Positions 45,981-53,984 of a stretch of 64,000 nt of DNA are shown here, piece by piece (the first letter of the stretch is position 1; every line of letters begins with the position of its first letter). The notes beneath the pieces were generated by a model. The model saw only the letters and a program-made list of their open reading frames with translations, did not search any database and had not been told where the DNA came from. The stretch is from Deltaproteobacteria bacterium UBA6106 (GTDB taxonomy: Bacteria > Desulfobacterota > Syntrophorhabdia > Syntrophorhabdales > Syntrophorhabdaceae), in the NCBI GenBank assembly GCA_002428485.1, contig DIWM01000050.1:21705-85704 (forward strand), in the 5' to 3' direction. The translations under genes were made by a program, and so were the position numbers.

Positions 45981-46040
45981 GTGCGAGACCGTAAATAACC
46001 GGCCACGGGCGGTCTTGCACCGTCCGTGGCCTTTTTGTTT
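45981..46040 (+). terminator. Transcription attenuator: antiterminator arm and terminator hairpin
   Basis: The terminator stem is GGCCACGGGCGG (46001-46012) paired with CCGTCCGTGGCC (46020-46031), 12 bp with one G-U pair, then CTTTTTG. The alternative stem pairs GTGCGAGACC (45981-45990) with GGTCTTGCAC (46011-46020), 10 bp with one G-U. A ribosome stalled at the Trp codons would leave 45981-45990 free and favour the alternative; one resting at the stop codon would cover it and allow termination. Confidence 0.87.
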
Positions 46041-46045
46041 CAAGG

Positions 46046-46081
46046 GGCCATGGATCATAGCGATCCACGGCCTTTTTTTTA
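46046..46081 (+). terminator. Second intrinsic terminator between trp leader and trpB2
   Basis: GGCC-A-TGGATC (46046-46056) pairs with GATCCA-C-GGCC (46062-46072), with one A/C mismatch and loop ATAGC, followed by eight or nine T. The 5-prime arm GGCCATGG (46046-46053) can instead pair perfectly, with one G-U, with CCGTGGCC (46024-46031), the 3-prime arm of the first terminator. Confidence 0.8.
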
Positions 46082-46287
46082 GTTCATAGCTGATGGCTCA
46101 TAGCGGAACACCCGCAAGCCGTAAGGAGTGAGGCGGAAAAAATAAAACCCGATACTGGTGGTTCGATACTTGTTGCTGGCTGCTGGTCAGATGATCCAGA
46201 TGAACGGAGCGATGAACTATTCAGCATTTCGATATTTGTATTGAGCATTTGCCATGAGCCATGAGCCATGAGCTTTTTATGCTAACA
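46082..46287. repeat. Heptamer repeats between attenuator and trpB2
   Basis: CATAGCT/CATGAGC heptamers lie at 46083-46103 and 46250-46273, with GTAAGGAG-type and GATACTG-type units between them. No gene is seen. The ribosome site of trpB2 (AAGGAGG) follows immediately. Confidence 0.75.
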
Positions 46288-46299
46288 AGGAGGAGAAGG

Positions 46300-47676
46300 A
46301 TGGAAAAGAAGATCTTTTTAAGTGAAAAGGAGATGCCGAAGGCATGGTACAACATTCAGGCAGATTTGAAAAGCCCTCTGCCGCCGCCGCTTAATCCGGC
46401 CACAGGCGAGCCGATAACGCCGGACATGCTCTCGCCCATATTCCCCATGAACCTGATCGAGCAGGAGGTAAGCACGCAGCGGTGGATCGACATCCCCGAC
46501 GAGGTCCTCAAGAGGCTTCTCATGTGGAGACCGACGCCGCTTAGCAGGGCCTATTCGCTCGAGAGGTTCCTCGGTACGCCGGCGCACATATATTTCAAGA
46601 ACGAGGGCGTCAGCCCTCCTGGAAGCCACAAGCCCAATACGGCAGTGCCGCAGGCATATTATAACAAGATATTCGGCACCAAGAGGCTGACCACGGAGAC
46701 AGGGGCAGGCCAGTGGGGGAGCGCCCTTGCGTACGCGTGCAACCAGTTCGGCCTCGAGCTGAAGATATACATGGTGCGGGTAAGTTATAACCAGAAGCCC
46801 TACAGAAGGATCATGATGGAGACCTGGAACGGAAAATGCGTCCCCAGTCCAAGTTCCCATACGAACGCAGGAAGAAAATTTATCGAGAAAGACCCTGAAC
46901 ATCCGGGCAGCCTGGGAATCGCCATCAGCGAGGCCATCGAGGATGCCGTCACCTCTAAGGACACGAAGTATTCGCTGGGGAGCGTCCTGAACCATGTCCT
47001 TATGCACCAGACGGTCATAGGGCTTGAAGCCGAGAAGCAGCTTGCTATGGCCGGTGAATATCCCGATATTATCATCGGATGCGCCGGGGGCGGGAGTAAT
47101 TTCGCGGGCCTTTCATTCCCCTTCATCAGGGACAAGATCCACGGGAAAGATATCAAGATTATTGCCTGCGAACCTACTTCCTGTCCGACGATGACAAGGG
47201 GCCATTATCTCTATGATTTTGGCGATACAGCGCAGACAACACCATTGCTGGCGATGTGTTCCATAGGCCATAATTTTGTGCCGGCGCCTATCCACGCAGG
47301 AGGGCTCCGCTACCACGGGATGGCGCCGCTTGTGAGCAAGCTCTATATGGATGGGCTTATCGAGGCGAGGGCCTACAACCAGCTTGAAACGTTCGCCGCG
47401 GGCATTACCTTTGCGAGGACGGAAGGGTTTGTCCCCGCACCGGAGACGAACCACGCCATAGCCTGCGTGATCGAGGAGGCGAAGAAGGCAAAGGAAGAAG
47501 GGAAGGAAAAGGTCATCTTGATGAACTGGAGCGGCCACGGCATTATCGATCTTCCATCCTATGACGCTTACATGGCGGGAAAGCTCCAGGACTACGCGCT
47601 GCCGGATGAAGAGATCGAAAAACTGGTGAAGGAGCTGGATGCCTTTCCAAAACCAGGCATAGCTCATAGTTCATGA
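46300..47676 (+). CDS. trpB: Tryptophan synthase beta-like protein TrpB2
   Basis: From the ATG at 46300 (AAGGAGG upstream) the protein has 458 residues. PLP-enzyme motifs are intact: HKPNTAVPQAY with the Schiff-base Lys, ETGAGQWGSALAYA and the phosphate loop GCAGGGSNFAG. The extended N-terminus and ETGAGQWG form mark the TrpB2 subgroup, which joins indole and serine and often works without TrpA; no trpA is adjacent. The Trp-codon leader upstream supports a role in tryptophan supply. The last residues (GIAHSS) and stop are encoded by CATAGCT heptamers, so the C-terminus has grown or been trimmed into the repeat. Confidence 0.93.
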   Translation: MEKKIFLSEKEMPKAWYNIQADLKSPLPPPLNPATGEPITPDMLSPIFPMNLIEQEVSTQRWIDIPDEVLKRLLMWRPTPLSRAYSLERFLGTPAHIYFKNEGVSPPGSHKPNTAVPQAYYNKIFGTKRLTTETGAGQWGSALAYACNQFGLELKIYMVRVSYNQKPYRRIMMETWNGKCVPSPSSHTNAGRKFIEKDPEHPGSLGIAISEAIEDAVTSKDTKYSLGSVLNHVLMHQTVIGLEAEKQLAMAGEYPDIIIGCAGGGSNFAGLSFPFIRDKIHGKDIKIIACEPTSCPTMTRGHYLYDFGDTAQTTPLLAMCSIGHNFVPAPIHAGGLRYHGMAPLVSKLYMDGLIEARAYNQLETFAAGITFARTEGFVPAPETNHAIACVIEEAKKAKEEGKEKVILMNWSGHGIIDLPSYDAYMAGKLQDYALPDEEIEKLVKELDAFPKPGIAHSS

Positions 47677-47800
47677 AAAACCCGTAAGTCGTGAGGCGTG
47701 AGGCGAGAGAACCCGGACTCTCTGCTCTCAGTTCTTTGCTCTTCGCTGTCTTTCTCCCCTTACGACTTACGCCTGACGCCTGACGATGTAGCGTTAGCTA
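47677..47800. repeat. Heptamer repeats between trpB2 and the small unknown gene
   Basis: GTAAGTC/GTGAGGC units (47683-47705), CTCTCAG/CTCTTCG units (47718-47748) and TTACGAC/TTACGCC/TGACGCC units (47758-47788) fill the gap. No terminator is evident, so cotranscription is possible. Confidence 0.8.
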
Positions 47801-47813
47801 CCTTGGAGTTATT

Positions 47814-48053
47814 ATGGAGATTTATTGTTCCCAGCTTGGTATGATGATCGGATTTTCTTATTGTGTTTCCATGAACGACGGCCTGCCATGCAGAAATTTG
47901 ATAGACTGCTGGAGAGAAAGGCTTGATATTGTGGCCTTTCTTAAGGCAAAATACAGTGACGAAGAGCTGAATAAGATTTTTGGCGGGTTGCCAAAGACAA
48001 AGCTCGACAGGATAATGGAGATGATAAACAGGAAAGACAACAGCAGCTCATAG
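47814..48053 (+). CDS. Small Cys-containing protein, unknown
   Basis: The 79-residue protein has no signal peptide or membrane segment. It contains a compact CSQLGMMIGFSYCVSMNDGL followed by CRNLIDCW, giving four cysteines that could bind metal, then a helical RLDIVAFLKAKYSDEELNKI. GGAG precedes the ATG. Its stop codon and final Ser residues lie in adjoining CATAGCT heptamers. It sits between trpB2 and an aminotransferase and may belong to the same unit. I do not recognise the family. Confidence 0.65.
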   Translation: MEIYCSQLGMMIGFSYCVSMNDGLPCRNLIDCWRERLDIVAFLKAKYSDEELNKIFGGLPKTKLDRIMEMINRKDNSSS

Positions 48054-48219
48054 CTCATGGCTCATAGCGAACCAAAAAAACGGAGGAATTTGACTTGACG
48101 AACCAGATAAACCAGATGACAGTTATAAGCCAAATAAAACGATGTCGATATTCCGATATCACAATTTAGTATTTGCCATGAGCCATCAGCCATGAACTAT
48201 GAGCTAACAAGGAGGTTTG

Positions 48220-49320
48220 ATGCTGCTTTCTGAAAGGGTAATGAGCGTGAGACCGTCGGGGGTGAGGAAGATATTCGATCTCGCAAAGAAGGTCAAGAAC
48301 CCCATCGACCTGAGCATAGGAGAGCCTGATTTCGATATTCCCGAGGAGATCAAACAGGAAGGCATAAGATGGATACAGGCAGGGTTCAATAAGTATACCC
48401 CTTCGGGGGGCATCCCGGAATTACGGGAAAAGATCCTCCGGAAACTGAAAGGAAAGGGCATCATATGCGACGATGTGATCGTAACGGCAGGCGTGACAGG
48501 CGGCCTCCTTCTTGCCCTCATGGTTACATTGAATCCCGGCGATGAGATCATCATCCCCGATCCCTATTTTGTCCTTTATGAATATCAGGTTCAGCTTTTG
48601 GGCGGCAAGCCCGTGTTTGTTGATACTTACCCTGATTTTACTATCAAAGAAGAGCTCCTGAGGAAGGCCATTACCAAAAAGACAAGAATTATTCTTATCA
48701 ATAGTCCCAATAACCCCACCGGTATGGTATGCTCCCGGGCCGAGCTTGAAATGATCGCGCGGGTAGCGCGCGAAAAAAATATCCTTGTTTTTTCAGACGA
48801 CATATACGATAGATTTATATATGATAATGGCGACAGCGAGCGAACCTATCTCGGGCAGCTCTATGAAAAGACGCTGACGTTCGGCGGTTTTTCGAAGACA
48901 TGGGGGATGACGGGGTGGAGGATAGGGTATGTTGCCGGACCGAAAGAGATAATACAGTGTATGGTAACTATGCAGCAATATGTCTTCAGCAGCATCAACT
49001 CCTTTGCGCAGAAGGCGGCGGTTCGCGCCCTCGACTATAACGTGGACAACCTCATAGAAGGATATAAAAGGAAGAGGGATATGATCTACGAGGGGCTGAA
49101 GGACAAATATCGTGTAGTAAAGCCAAGAGGGGCTTACTTCATCTTTCCCGAGGTGCCCGGCGGCAACGGCGATAAGTTTGTCGAAAAGGCCCTGAAAAAG
49201 AACCTTTTCATAATACCGGGAAGCGTTTTTTCGGCCAGGAGATCCCATATCCGCATCTCCTTTGCGTCAAGTGAAGAGAACGTGCTGAAAGGCATGGAGA
49301 TACTGAGGAGCATGGCATAA
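48220..49320 (+). CDS. Class I/II PLP-dependent aminotransferase
   Basis: The ATG at 48220 has GGAGG 4 nt upstream; the protein has 366 residues. The fold-type I features are SIGEPDFDIP, the substrate-binding NSPNNPTGMV and the PLP-lysine motif GGFSKTWGMTGWRIGY. Aspartate or aromatic amino acids are the likely substrates. In this cluster it would interconvert aromatic amino acids and the aryl-pyruvates used by the IorAB enzyme that follows. The precise specificity cannot be read from sequence. Confidence 0.9.
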   Translation: MLLSERVMSVRPSGVRKIFDLAKKVKNPIDLSIGEPDFDIPEEIKQEGIRWIQAGFNKYTPSGGIPELREKILRKLKGKGIICDDVIVTAGVTGGLLLALMVTLNPGDEIIIPDPYFVLYEYQVQLLGGKPVFVDTYPDFTIKEELLRKAITKKTRIILINSPNNPTGMVCSRAELEMIARVAREKNILVFSDDIYDRFIYDNGDSERTYLGQLYEKTLTFGGFSKTWGMTGWRIGYVAGPKEIIQCMVTMQQYVFSSINSFAQKAAVRALDYNVDNLIEGYKRKRDMIYEGLKDKYRVVKPRGAYFIFPEVPGGNGDKFVEKALKKNLFIIPGSVFSARRSHIRISFASSEENVLKGMEILRSMA

Positions 49321-49427
49321 AAGACAATGTGAACAGTGAAAGGTAAAATGTAAAATGTTTCAAACCTTTTACCTTTCACCTTTTACCTTTCACGATATCA
49401 GCTGAAAGCTGATAAGAGGTTACAGGC
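49321..49427. repeat. GAAAGGT / TTCACCT heptamers in facing orientation
   Basis: GTGAAAGGTAAAATG (about 49331-49355) faces CCTTTTACCTTTCACC (about 49365-49395), so the transcript could fold into a hairpin. A similar facing pair lies before iorB at 50720-50826. No gene is present. Confidence 0.7.
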
Positions 49428-50711
49428 ATGCATGAGGAAATAACGAGGACATTGGTCGGGAACGAGGCGCGGCTGATCTATACGACGAACAAGAACGTCG
49501 AGAAGGGGCTGCGGTCGCTGCAGGGTGAATTCCGGCACTTTCATTACGAGCTGTGCACGAACGAGAAGATAGCTTACGAGCTGGCGCTCGTGGGGTCCTA
49601 TACGTCAAAAAGGACCGTCTGCCTTATTACATCGGAAGGGATATACGAAGCGCTTGACGCTATCATGAGCTCGGCCTATACAGGGACTGCCGGAGGTTTT
49701 CTCGTGGTCTGCGTCCAGGAGAATGACGTCTTGGCGACACCGGTTGGGCTTTTCGCAAAACTGCCTTTCATCGTTGCGGACAGCATCGACGCGTTCAGAT
49801 CCGCCGTTGAATATGGTTTCAAGATATCAGAGAAATATGAGACGCCGGTCATTATCCAGACAACGACGCTGGAAGACCAGCCGTCAGCCGTCAGCCGTCA
49901 GCAGACAGCTTCGAAACACTCTGCGCCATGCGCCCCGCGCCCCGCGTCATTCAACGCCGAACGCCGAACGCTGAACGCCGAACGTTCTTCTGCCCGGTTC
50001 ATCAAGGATCCGAATCGCTGGGCGGCGATACCGAAGTTCCGCTACCAGCTTCATCGTGAATTGAATGAGAAAATAGAGAAGATACGGAAAGAATTCGAAG
50101 AGTACGAAGGCAATCACATAACCGTAAAGACGAAGACCGGCGTCATTACCGATAAGCTTTCGCACCTTGAGTTCTATGACGAGGACGGGAGCATCCTGAA
50201 GCTCGCCACGCTCTATCCATTGCCGGACAAGCTTGTCATCGGTTTTATCGACCGGATGGATATCGTTTTCGTGGAAGAGGAATATCCGGTCATCGAGCTC
50301 CAGGTCGCCGACAGGTCAAAGGTCCATGCGAACAAGATACATGCTTCATACGGGAGGGAGAAGCCGGAAGAGATGATGTACGGCATGCACGTGGTACGGG
50401 ATAAGCTCGGCCCAGGGTCTTCCATCAATATGGCGCATGGCATCAAAAAGCTGGAGCCCGGCAAGAAGGTGCTGGCAATCACGTATGAAGACTTTTTCTT
50501 TCATTCCGGGATGCCGGCCTTTGTCAATACGCTTTACAATGACTCATCCTATGTCCTTCTGGTTATGACGAACAACCGCGAGGACGAACTGAAAGAGGTT
50601 CTCAGGGGCTTTGGTTTTGAGAATTATTACCATCTCGAAACCCCCTCTGAGATAGAGAAGTTTAAAGATGCGAATGCACTGACCGTGCTTTTTTGCAGGG
50701 GAATAATATAA
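49428..50711 (+). CDS. Degenerate IorA-like paralogue without ferredoxin domain
   Basis: The 427-residue protein aligns with IorA by eye: NEKIAYELALVGSYTSKRTV matches NERCAMEVAFGAALSGHKAV, and YEDFFFHSGMPAFVNTLYND sits where IorA has GDSTFFHAGLAALYDA. The TPP/magnesium GDS motif, the CAGCPHR motif and the C-terminal two-cluster ferredoxin domain are all missing. It is therefore probably inactive as an oxidoreductase by itself. Residues about 150-190 are a repeat-encoded insert containing SFNAERRTLNAERSS. Lying before iorB and iorA, it may be a structural or regulatory partner. Confidence 0.75.
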   Translation: MHEEITRTLVGNEARLIYTTNKNVEKGLRSLQGEFRHFHYELCTNEKIAYELALVGSYTSKRTVCLITSEGIYEALDAIMSSAYTGTAGGFLVVCVQENDVLATPVGLFAKLPFIVADSIDAFRSAVEYGFKISEKYETPVIIQTTTLEDQPSAVSRQQTASKHSAPCAPRPASFNAERRTLNAERSSARFIKDPNRWAAIPKFRYQLHRELNEKIEKIRKEFEEYEGNHITVKTKTGVITDKLSHLEFYDEDGSILKLATLYPLPDKLVIGFIDRMDIVFVEEEYPVIELQVADRSKVHANKIHASYGREKPEEMMYGMHVVRDKLGPGSSINMAHGIKKLEPGKKVLAITYEDFFFHSGMPAFVNTLYNDSSYVLLVMTNNREDELKEVLRGFGFENYYHLETPSEIEKFKDANALTVLFCRGII

Positions 50712-50855
50712 GAACAGCAACGTGAAACGTAAAAGGTGAAACGTGAAATGGAAAGTAGAAAATGAATATTGGAAAGGGTCAAATAAAAAAGATTTTCACT
50801 TTTCACCTTTCACCTTTCACTTTTCACAGTATCAGCTGAAAGCTGATAGCGGGGT
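50712..50855. repeat. GAAACGT/GAAAGGT and TTTCACC heptamers before iorB
   Basis: GTGAAAC/GTAAAAG units at 50720-50745 face TTTTCACCTTTCACC units at 50798-50828. The arrangement copies the gap at 49321-49427, as does the following TATCAGCTGAAAGCTGATA palindrome (50829-50850), which also appears at 49396-49416. Confidence 0.75.
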
Positions 50856-50860
50856 ATTGA

Positions 50861-51421
50861 ATGAAGCTTGAAATACTATGTGCCGGAATAGGGGGAAGAG
50901 GGGTTCTCCTGGCCTCTACCATACTCATTGAAGCGGCCATCGCCGCGGGCTTGAAGGCATCGGCGTCCGATGAGTATGGTATGAGCCAGCGAGGGGGCTC
51001 TGTCGTTTCCCTCGTAAAGATCGGCGATTTCAAAAGCCCCCTTATCGGGAGAGAGAATGCAGGCATCCTTCTGTCTTTTGAAGAGAGCGAATTTTACAGA
51101 AACCTTACGTTTCTTAAAAGAGACGGCAGGGTTATCGTGAATACTCATAAAGATGCCCTGCCCGGCGAAGTGGAAAGGCTTTTGAAGGAGAGGAATATCA
51201 GGGCATATCTGGTAGACGGGGACGGGATCGCAAAGCAAAAAGGCATGATCAAGGCGTCCAATATCGCGATCCTCGGGTATTTTTCGTCCTTACGCATTGC
51301 CCCCTATTCATATGAGAATATAAAGCAGACCATCGTTGAAAAGACAAAAGGAAAATTTCTCGAAAAGAACCTGGAGATCTTTGAGGCGGGGTTCAGACAA
51401 GCTGAGGGCAGAGATCAATGA
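50861..51421 (+). CDS. iorB: Indolepyruvate:ferredoxin oxidoreductase beta subunit
   Basis: The 186-residue protein matches the gamma-type domain of 2-oxoacid:ferredoxin oxidoreductases, with CAGIGGRGVLLASTILIEAA at the N-terminus and ASDEYGMSQRGGSVVSLVKIG. It pairs with IorA to interconvert aryl-pyruvates and aryl-acetyl-CoA with reduced ferredoxin. It overlaps iorA by 4 bp (ATGA). Length is typical for IorB. Confidence 0.92.
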   Translation: MKLEILCAGIGGRGVLLASTILIEAAIAAGLKASASDEYGMSQRGGSVVSLVKIGDFKSPLIGRENAGILLSFEESEFYRNLTFLKRDGRVIVNTHKDALPGEVERLLKERNIRAYLVDGDGIAKQKGMIKASNIAILGYFSSLRIAPYSYENIKQTIVEKTKGKFLEKNLEIFEAGFRQAEGRDQ

Positions 51422-53601
51422 TGGAGAAAGAGAAGAGCGGCAGGAAGACTGACGCAGAGGTGATGATCGGCAACTATGCGATTGCGCGTGGTTTAGTCGA
51501 GGCGGGCATCGAGCTTGCCGCTGCGTATCCCGGGACACCGAGCTCCGAGATCCTTCCGGGGATTGTGGAGTTCAAGAAGCGCGAGAAAATGAATATTCAT
51601 ACCGAATGGTCTGTCAATGAGCGATGCGCAATGGAGGTTGCCTTCGGCGCTGCGCTATCAGGCCATAAAGCGGTCTGCATGATGAAGCAGGTTGGATTGA
51701 ACGTTGCCCTTCCTTCGTTTCTGCATGGCCGGAAAAAGAAGATGGAAGGTTCGCTGGTGATCGTCTCCTGTGATGACCCCGGCCCCCAGTCATCCCAGAC
51801 AGAACAGGACACGCGCCTCCTTGCCTTGCTTTTTGGTATTCCCGTTTATGACCCTGCTTCACCCGCAGAGGCGGCTGATCTTGCCTATTATGCCGTACAA
51901 TATTCTTTTGAACACAAGGTCCCTGTCATTATACGTCCGACTCACAGGGTCAGCCACGCACGCGAGGTCATACCCCTTTATCCCATAGGCGGACGCAAAG
52001 TCACCCTGCAGGAAGGAGTACAGAAACAGCAGACAGCCGTCAGCAGCCAGCCGTCAGCATCGATAATCGATAATCGATCATCGATCATCGATGAAACAGG
52101 TTCTTCCCCTGACGCCTCACGCCTTACGGCATTCGGCGTCGTGGCTTCCGGCATGTCCTATTCCATCGCTGCAGATGTCCTCGCGGAACTTGGCCTCGCC
52201 AATACTGTCCCGGTCTATAAGGTAGTGCAGCTATCGGTTCCGATAATCGATAATCGATCATCGATAATCGATGATCGAGAGACCGGCTCTTCGCCTGACG
52301 CCTCACGCCTCACGCCTCACGCCTTACGGAGCTTTATCGATTCAGTCGATAAAGTTCTCGTCCTCGAAGAGACCGATATCGTGATCGAGGCGCTTACCGG
52401 TGATTCGAAAAAGATCTTTGGCAGACGGAACGGCTATGTGCCGGGGGCAGGGGAACTTACCTATGACGTCATCAGGGACATCATCGCGAATGTCGTCAAC
52501 GAAACGAAGACGGCAAAGGTAGAATCTGTTTCTGACAGAGCCATCGAAGAGGCGTTGAAAGGGGTGCACGTGCAGCCACGGCCTCCGAAGCTGTGTGCCG
52601 GGTGTCCCCACCGGGCAAGTTTTTATGCAATGCGACGCGCCTTTCCCGATGCCATATTCCCCGGCGATATCGGTTGCTACACGCTCGGGATATCAATGGG
52701 CGCTGTTGATACCTGCCTGGATATGGGAGGAAGCGTAAACCTGGCTGCAGGTTTTTCCGATGCATTTGTCCAGGACGGAAATTTGGTTCCCATTATCGCC
52801 TCCATTGGTGACTCTACCTTTTTTCATGCCGGCCTGGCTGCCCTCTACGATGCAGTAAAGAAGCAAAAGGGATTTATCCTCGTGATCATGGACAACGGCA
52901 CAACGGCGATGACGGGGATGCAGCCGACACCCCAGACAGGGATCACCGTAGATGGTACATATACCCGTACTGCCAGGATCGAGGACGTTGTCACGGGACT
53001 TGGCGTTGAATTCTTGAGGATTCTCGACCCTTATGACATACCTGTCATGATCTCCACAATCCGCGAAGCCTACACCTACCTCAACAACCAGCCATCAGCG
53101 ATCAGCGATCAGAAGTCAGTATCGATAATCGATAATCGATCATCGATCATCGATGAGACCGGTTCTTCCCCTCACGCCTCAAGCCTCACGCCTAACGGAC
53201 CTTCAGGCTATGAGCCATCAGCTTCAAATGCCGATAATCGATCATCGATAATCGAAGATCGGGCCACCAGCGATTCGCCTCGCACCTCGCACCTCGTACC
53301 TTCGTTTGGCGGTCCTGCAGTTATCATCGCCCGTCGGGGATGTATTCTTAATTCAAAGCTTAAGCCCGAAGACATCTGCGATGTCGGCAGTATTGAGAAA
53401 AACTGCATCGGCTGCAAAAAATGCATCACAGAATTCGAATGTCCTGCGCTTGTATTTGATGAGGAGACAAAGAGGGTCGTGATCGATGACGGGTTATGCG
53501 TGCAATGCGGAATGTGCCTCTACGCCTGCCCAAAACAGGAAAAAGGAAAGAAGCTCCAAAAACAATACGGCAAAGGCACCACAAAGAAAAAAGCCAAATA
53601 A
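51418..53601 (+). CDS. iorA: Indolepyruvate:ferredoxin oxidoreductase alpha subunit with three repeat-encoded inserts
   Basis: The 727-residue protein is longer than a usual IorA (roughly 600). The pyrimidine domain (AAAYPGTPSSEI), the TPP domain with CAGCPHRASFYA and GDSTFFHAGLAALYDA, and the C-terminal ferredoxin domain with CIGCKKCITEFECP and CVQCGMCLYACP are intact, so the enzyme should work. Extra length comes from three inserts at residues about 200-238, 272-305 and 557-630, each made of heptamer repeats and sharing IIDNRSSIIDETGSS. The inserts fall in linkers between domains. The gene ends the trp/ior cluster. Confidence 0.93.
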   Translation: MMEKEKSGRKTDAEVMIGNYAIARGLVEAGIELAAAYPGTPSSEILPGIVEFKKREKMNIHTEWSVNERCAMEVAFGAALSGHKAVCMMKQVGLNVALPSFLHGRKKKMEGSLVIVSCDDPGPQSSQTEQDTRLLALLFGIPVYDPASPAEAADLAYYAVQYSFEHKVPVIIRPTHRVSHAREVIPLYPIGGRKVTLQEGVQKQQTAVSSQPSASIIDNRSSIIDETGSSPDASRLTAFGVVASGMSYSIAADVLAELGLANTVPVYKVVQLSVPIIDNRSSIIDDRETGSSPDASRLTPHALRSFIDSVDKVLVLEETDIVIEALTGDSKKIFGRRNGYVPGAGELTYDVIRDIIANVVNETKTAKVESVSDRAIEEALKGVHVQPRPPKLCAGCPHRASFYAMRRAFPDAIFPGDIGCYTLGISMGAVDTCLDMGGSVNLAAGFSDAFVQDGNLVPIIASIGDSTFFHAGLAALYDAVKKQKGFILVIMDNGTTAMTGMQPTPQTGITVDGTYTRTARIEDVVTGLGVEFLRILDPYDIPVMISTIREAYTYLNNQPSAISDQKSVSIIDNRSSIIDETGSSPHASSLTPNGPSGYEPSASNADNRSSIIEDRATSDSPRTSHLVPSFGGPAVIIARRGCILNSKLKPEDICDVGSIEKNCIGCKKCITEFECPALVFDEETKRVVIDDGLCVQCGMCLYACPKQEKGKKLQKQYGKGTTKKKAK
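52020..52132. repeat. In-frame heptamer insert 1 in iorA
   Basis: Order of units: CAGCCGT/CAGCAGC, then CGATAAT/CGATCAT, then GAAACAGGTTCTTCCCCTGA and TCACGCC/TTACGGC. The encoded peptide includes SIIDNRSSIIDETGSSPD. The same unit order recurs in inserts 2 and 3 and in the glycosyltransferase gene. Confidence 0.9.
52235..52332. repeat. In-frame heptamer insert 2 in iorA
   Basis: CGATAAT/CGATCAT heptamers followed by GAGACCGGCTCTTCGCCTGA and four TCACGCC-type units. The encoded peptide includes PIIDNRSSIIDDRETGSSPD. It lies where the TPP-half of the enzyme begins. Confidence 0.9.
53090..53305. repeat. In-frame heptamer insert 3 in iorA
   Basis: CAGCGAT units, CGATAAT/CGATCAT units, the linker GAGACCGGTTCTTCCCCTCA, TCACGCC units, CATCAGC units, a second CGATAAT block and TCGCACC units run over about 215 bp without a stop in frame. 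It sits just before the ferredoxin domain. Confidence 0.9.
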
Positions 53602-53984
53602 CACCCATTGTTAGTCACCATTCTGAAACATGCGCAACAGTATTTGATATACAGAATGTATCCCAAAGCCGCGTCCCCTTTCCAGGACAATTATGTATCT
53701 TCGTCCCCTCCCAAAGGTCTTCCCCTTCGTTCCCTCCCAAAGCCGCTTCCCCTTCGTCCCCTTTCCAGGACAATTATGTATCTTTGTTTTTGTCCCCTCC
53801 CCAAGCCGCTTCCCCTTCGTCCCCTCCCCATTCACTGGGGAGGGTCAGGGTGGGGCTGGTGGGCATGCAGATGATACGATTCCATATTCCCTCCCCACTT
53901 GCTGGGGAGGGTAAGGGTGGGCATGCAGATGATACGATTCCATATTCCCTCCCCACTTGCTGGGGAGGGTAAGGGTGGGGCCCA
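53602..53984. repeat. Repeat-filled gap: TTCCCCTTCGTCCCCTCC units and a 58-bp direct repeat
   Basis: Positions 53665-53830 are built from CCGCTTCCCCTTCGTCCCCT-like units with two copies of CCAGGACAATTATGTATCTT. Positions 53820-53980 hold three CTCCCCACTTGCTGGGGAGG-type hairpins; the last two are direct copies with period about 58 bp including GCATGCAGATGATACGATTC. No gene is visible. Confidence 0.8.

Noticed and set aside
49428..50711. Calling this gene a second functional IorA.
   Set aside because: The TPP motif, CAGCPHR and the ferredoxin clusters are missing.
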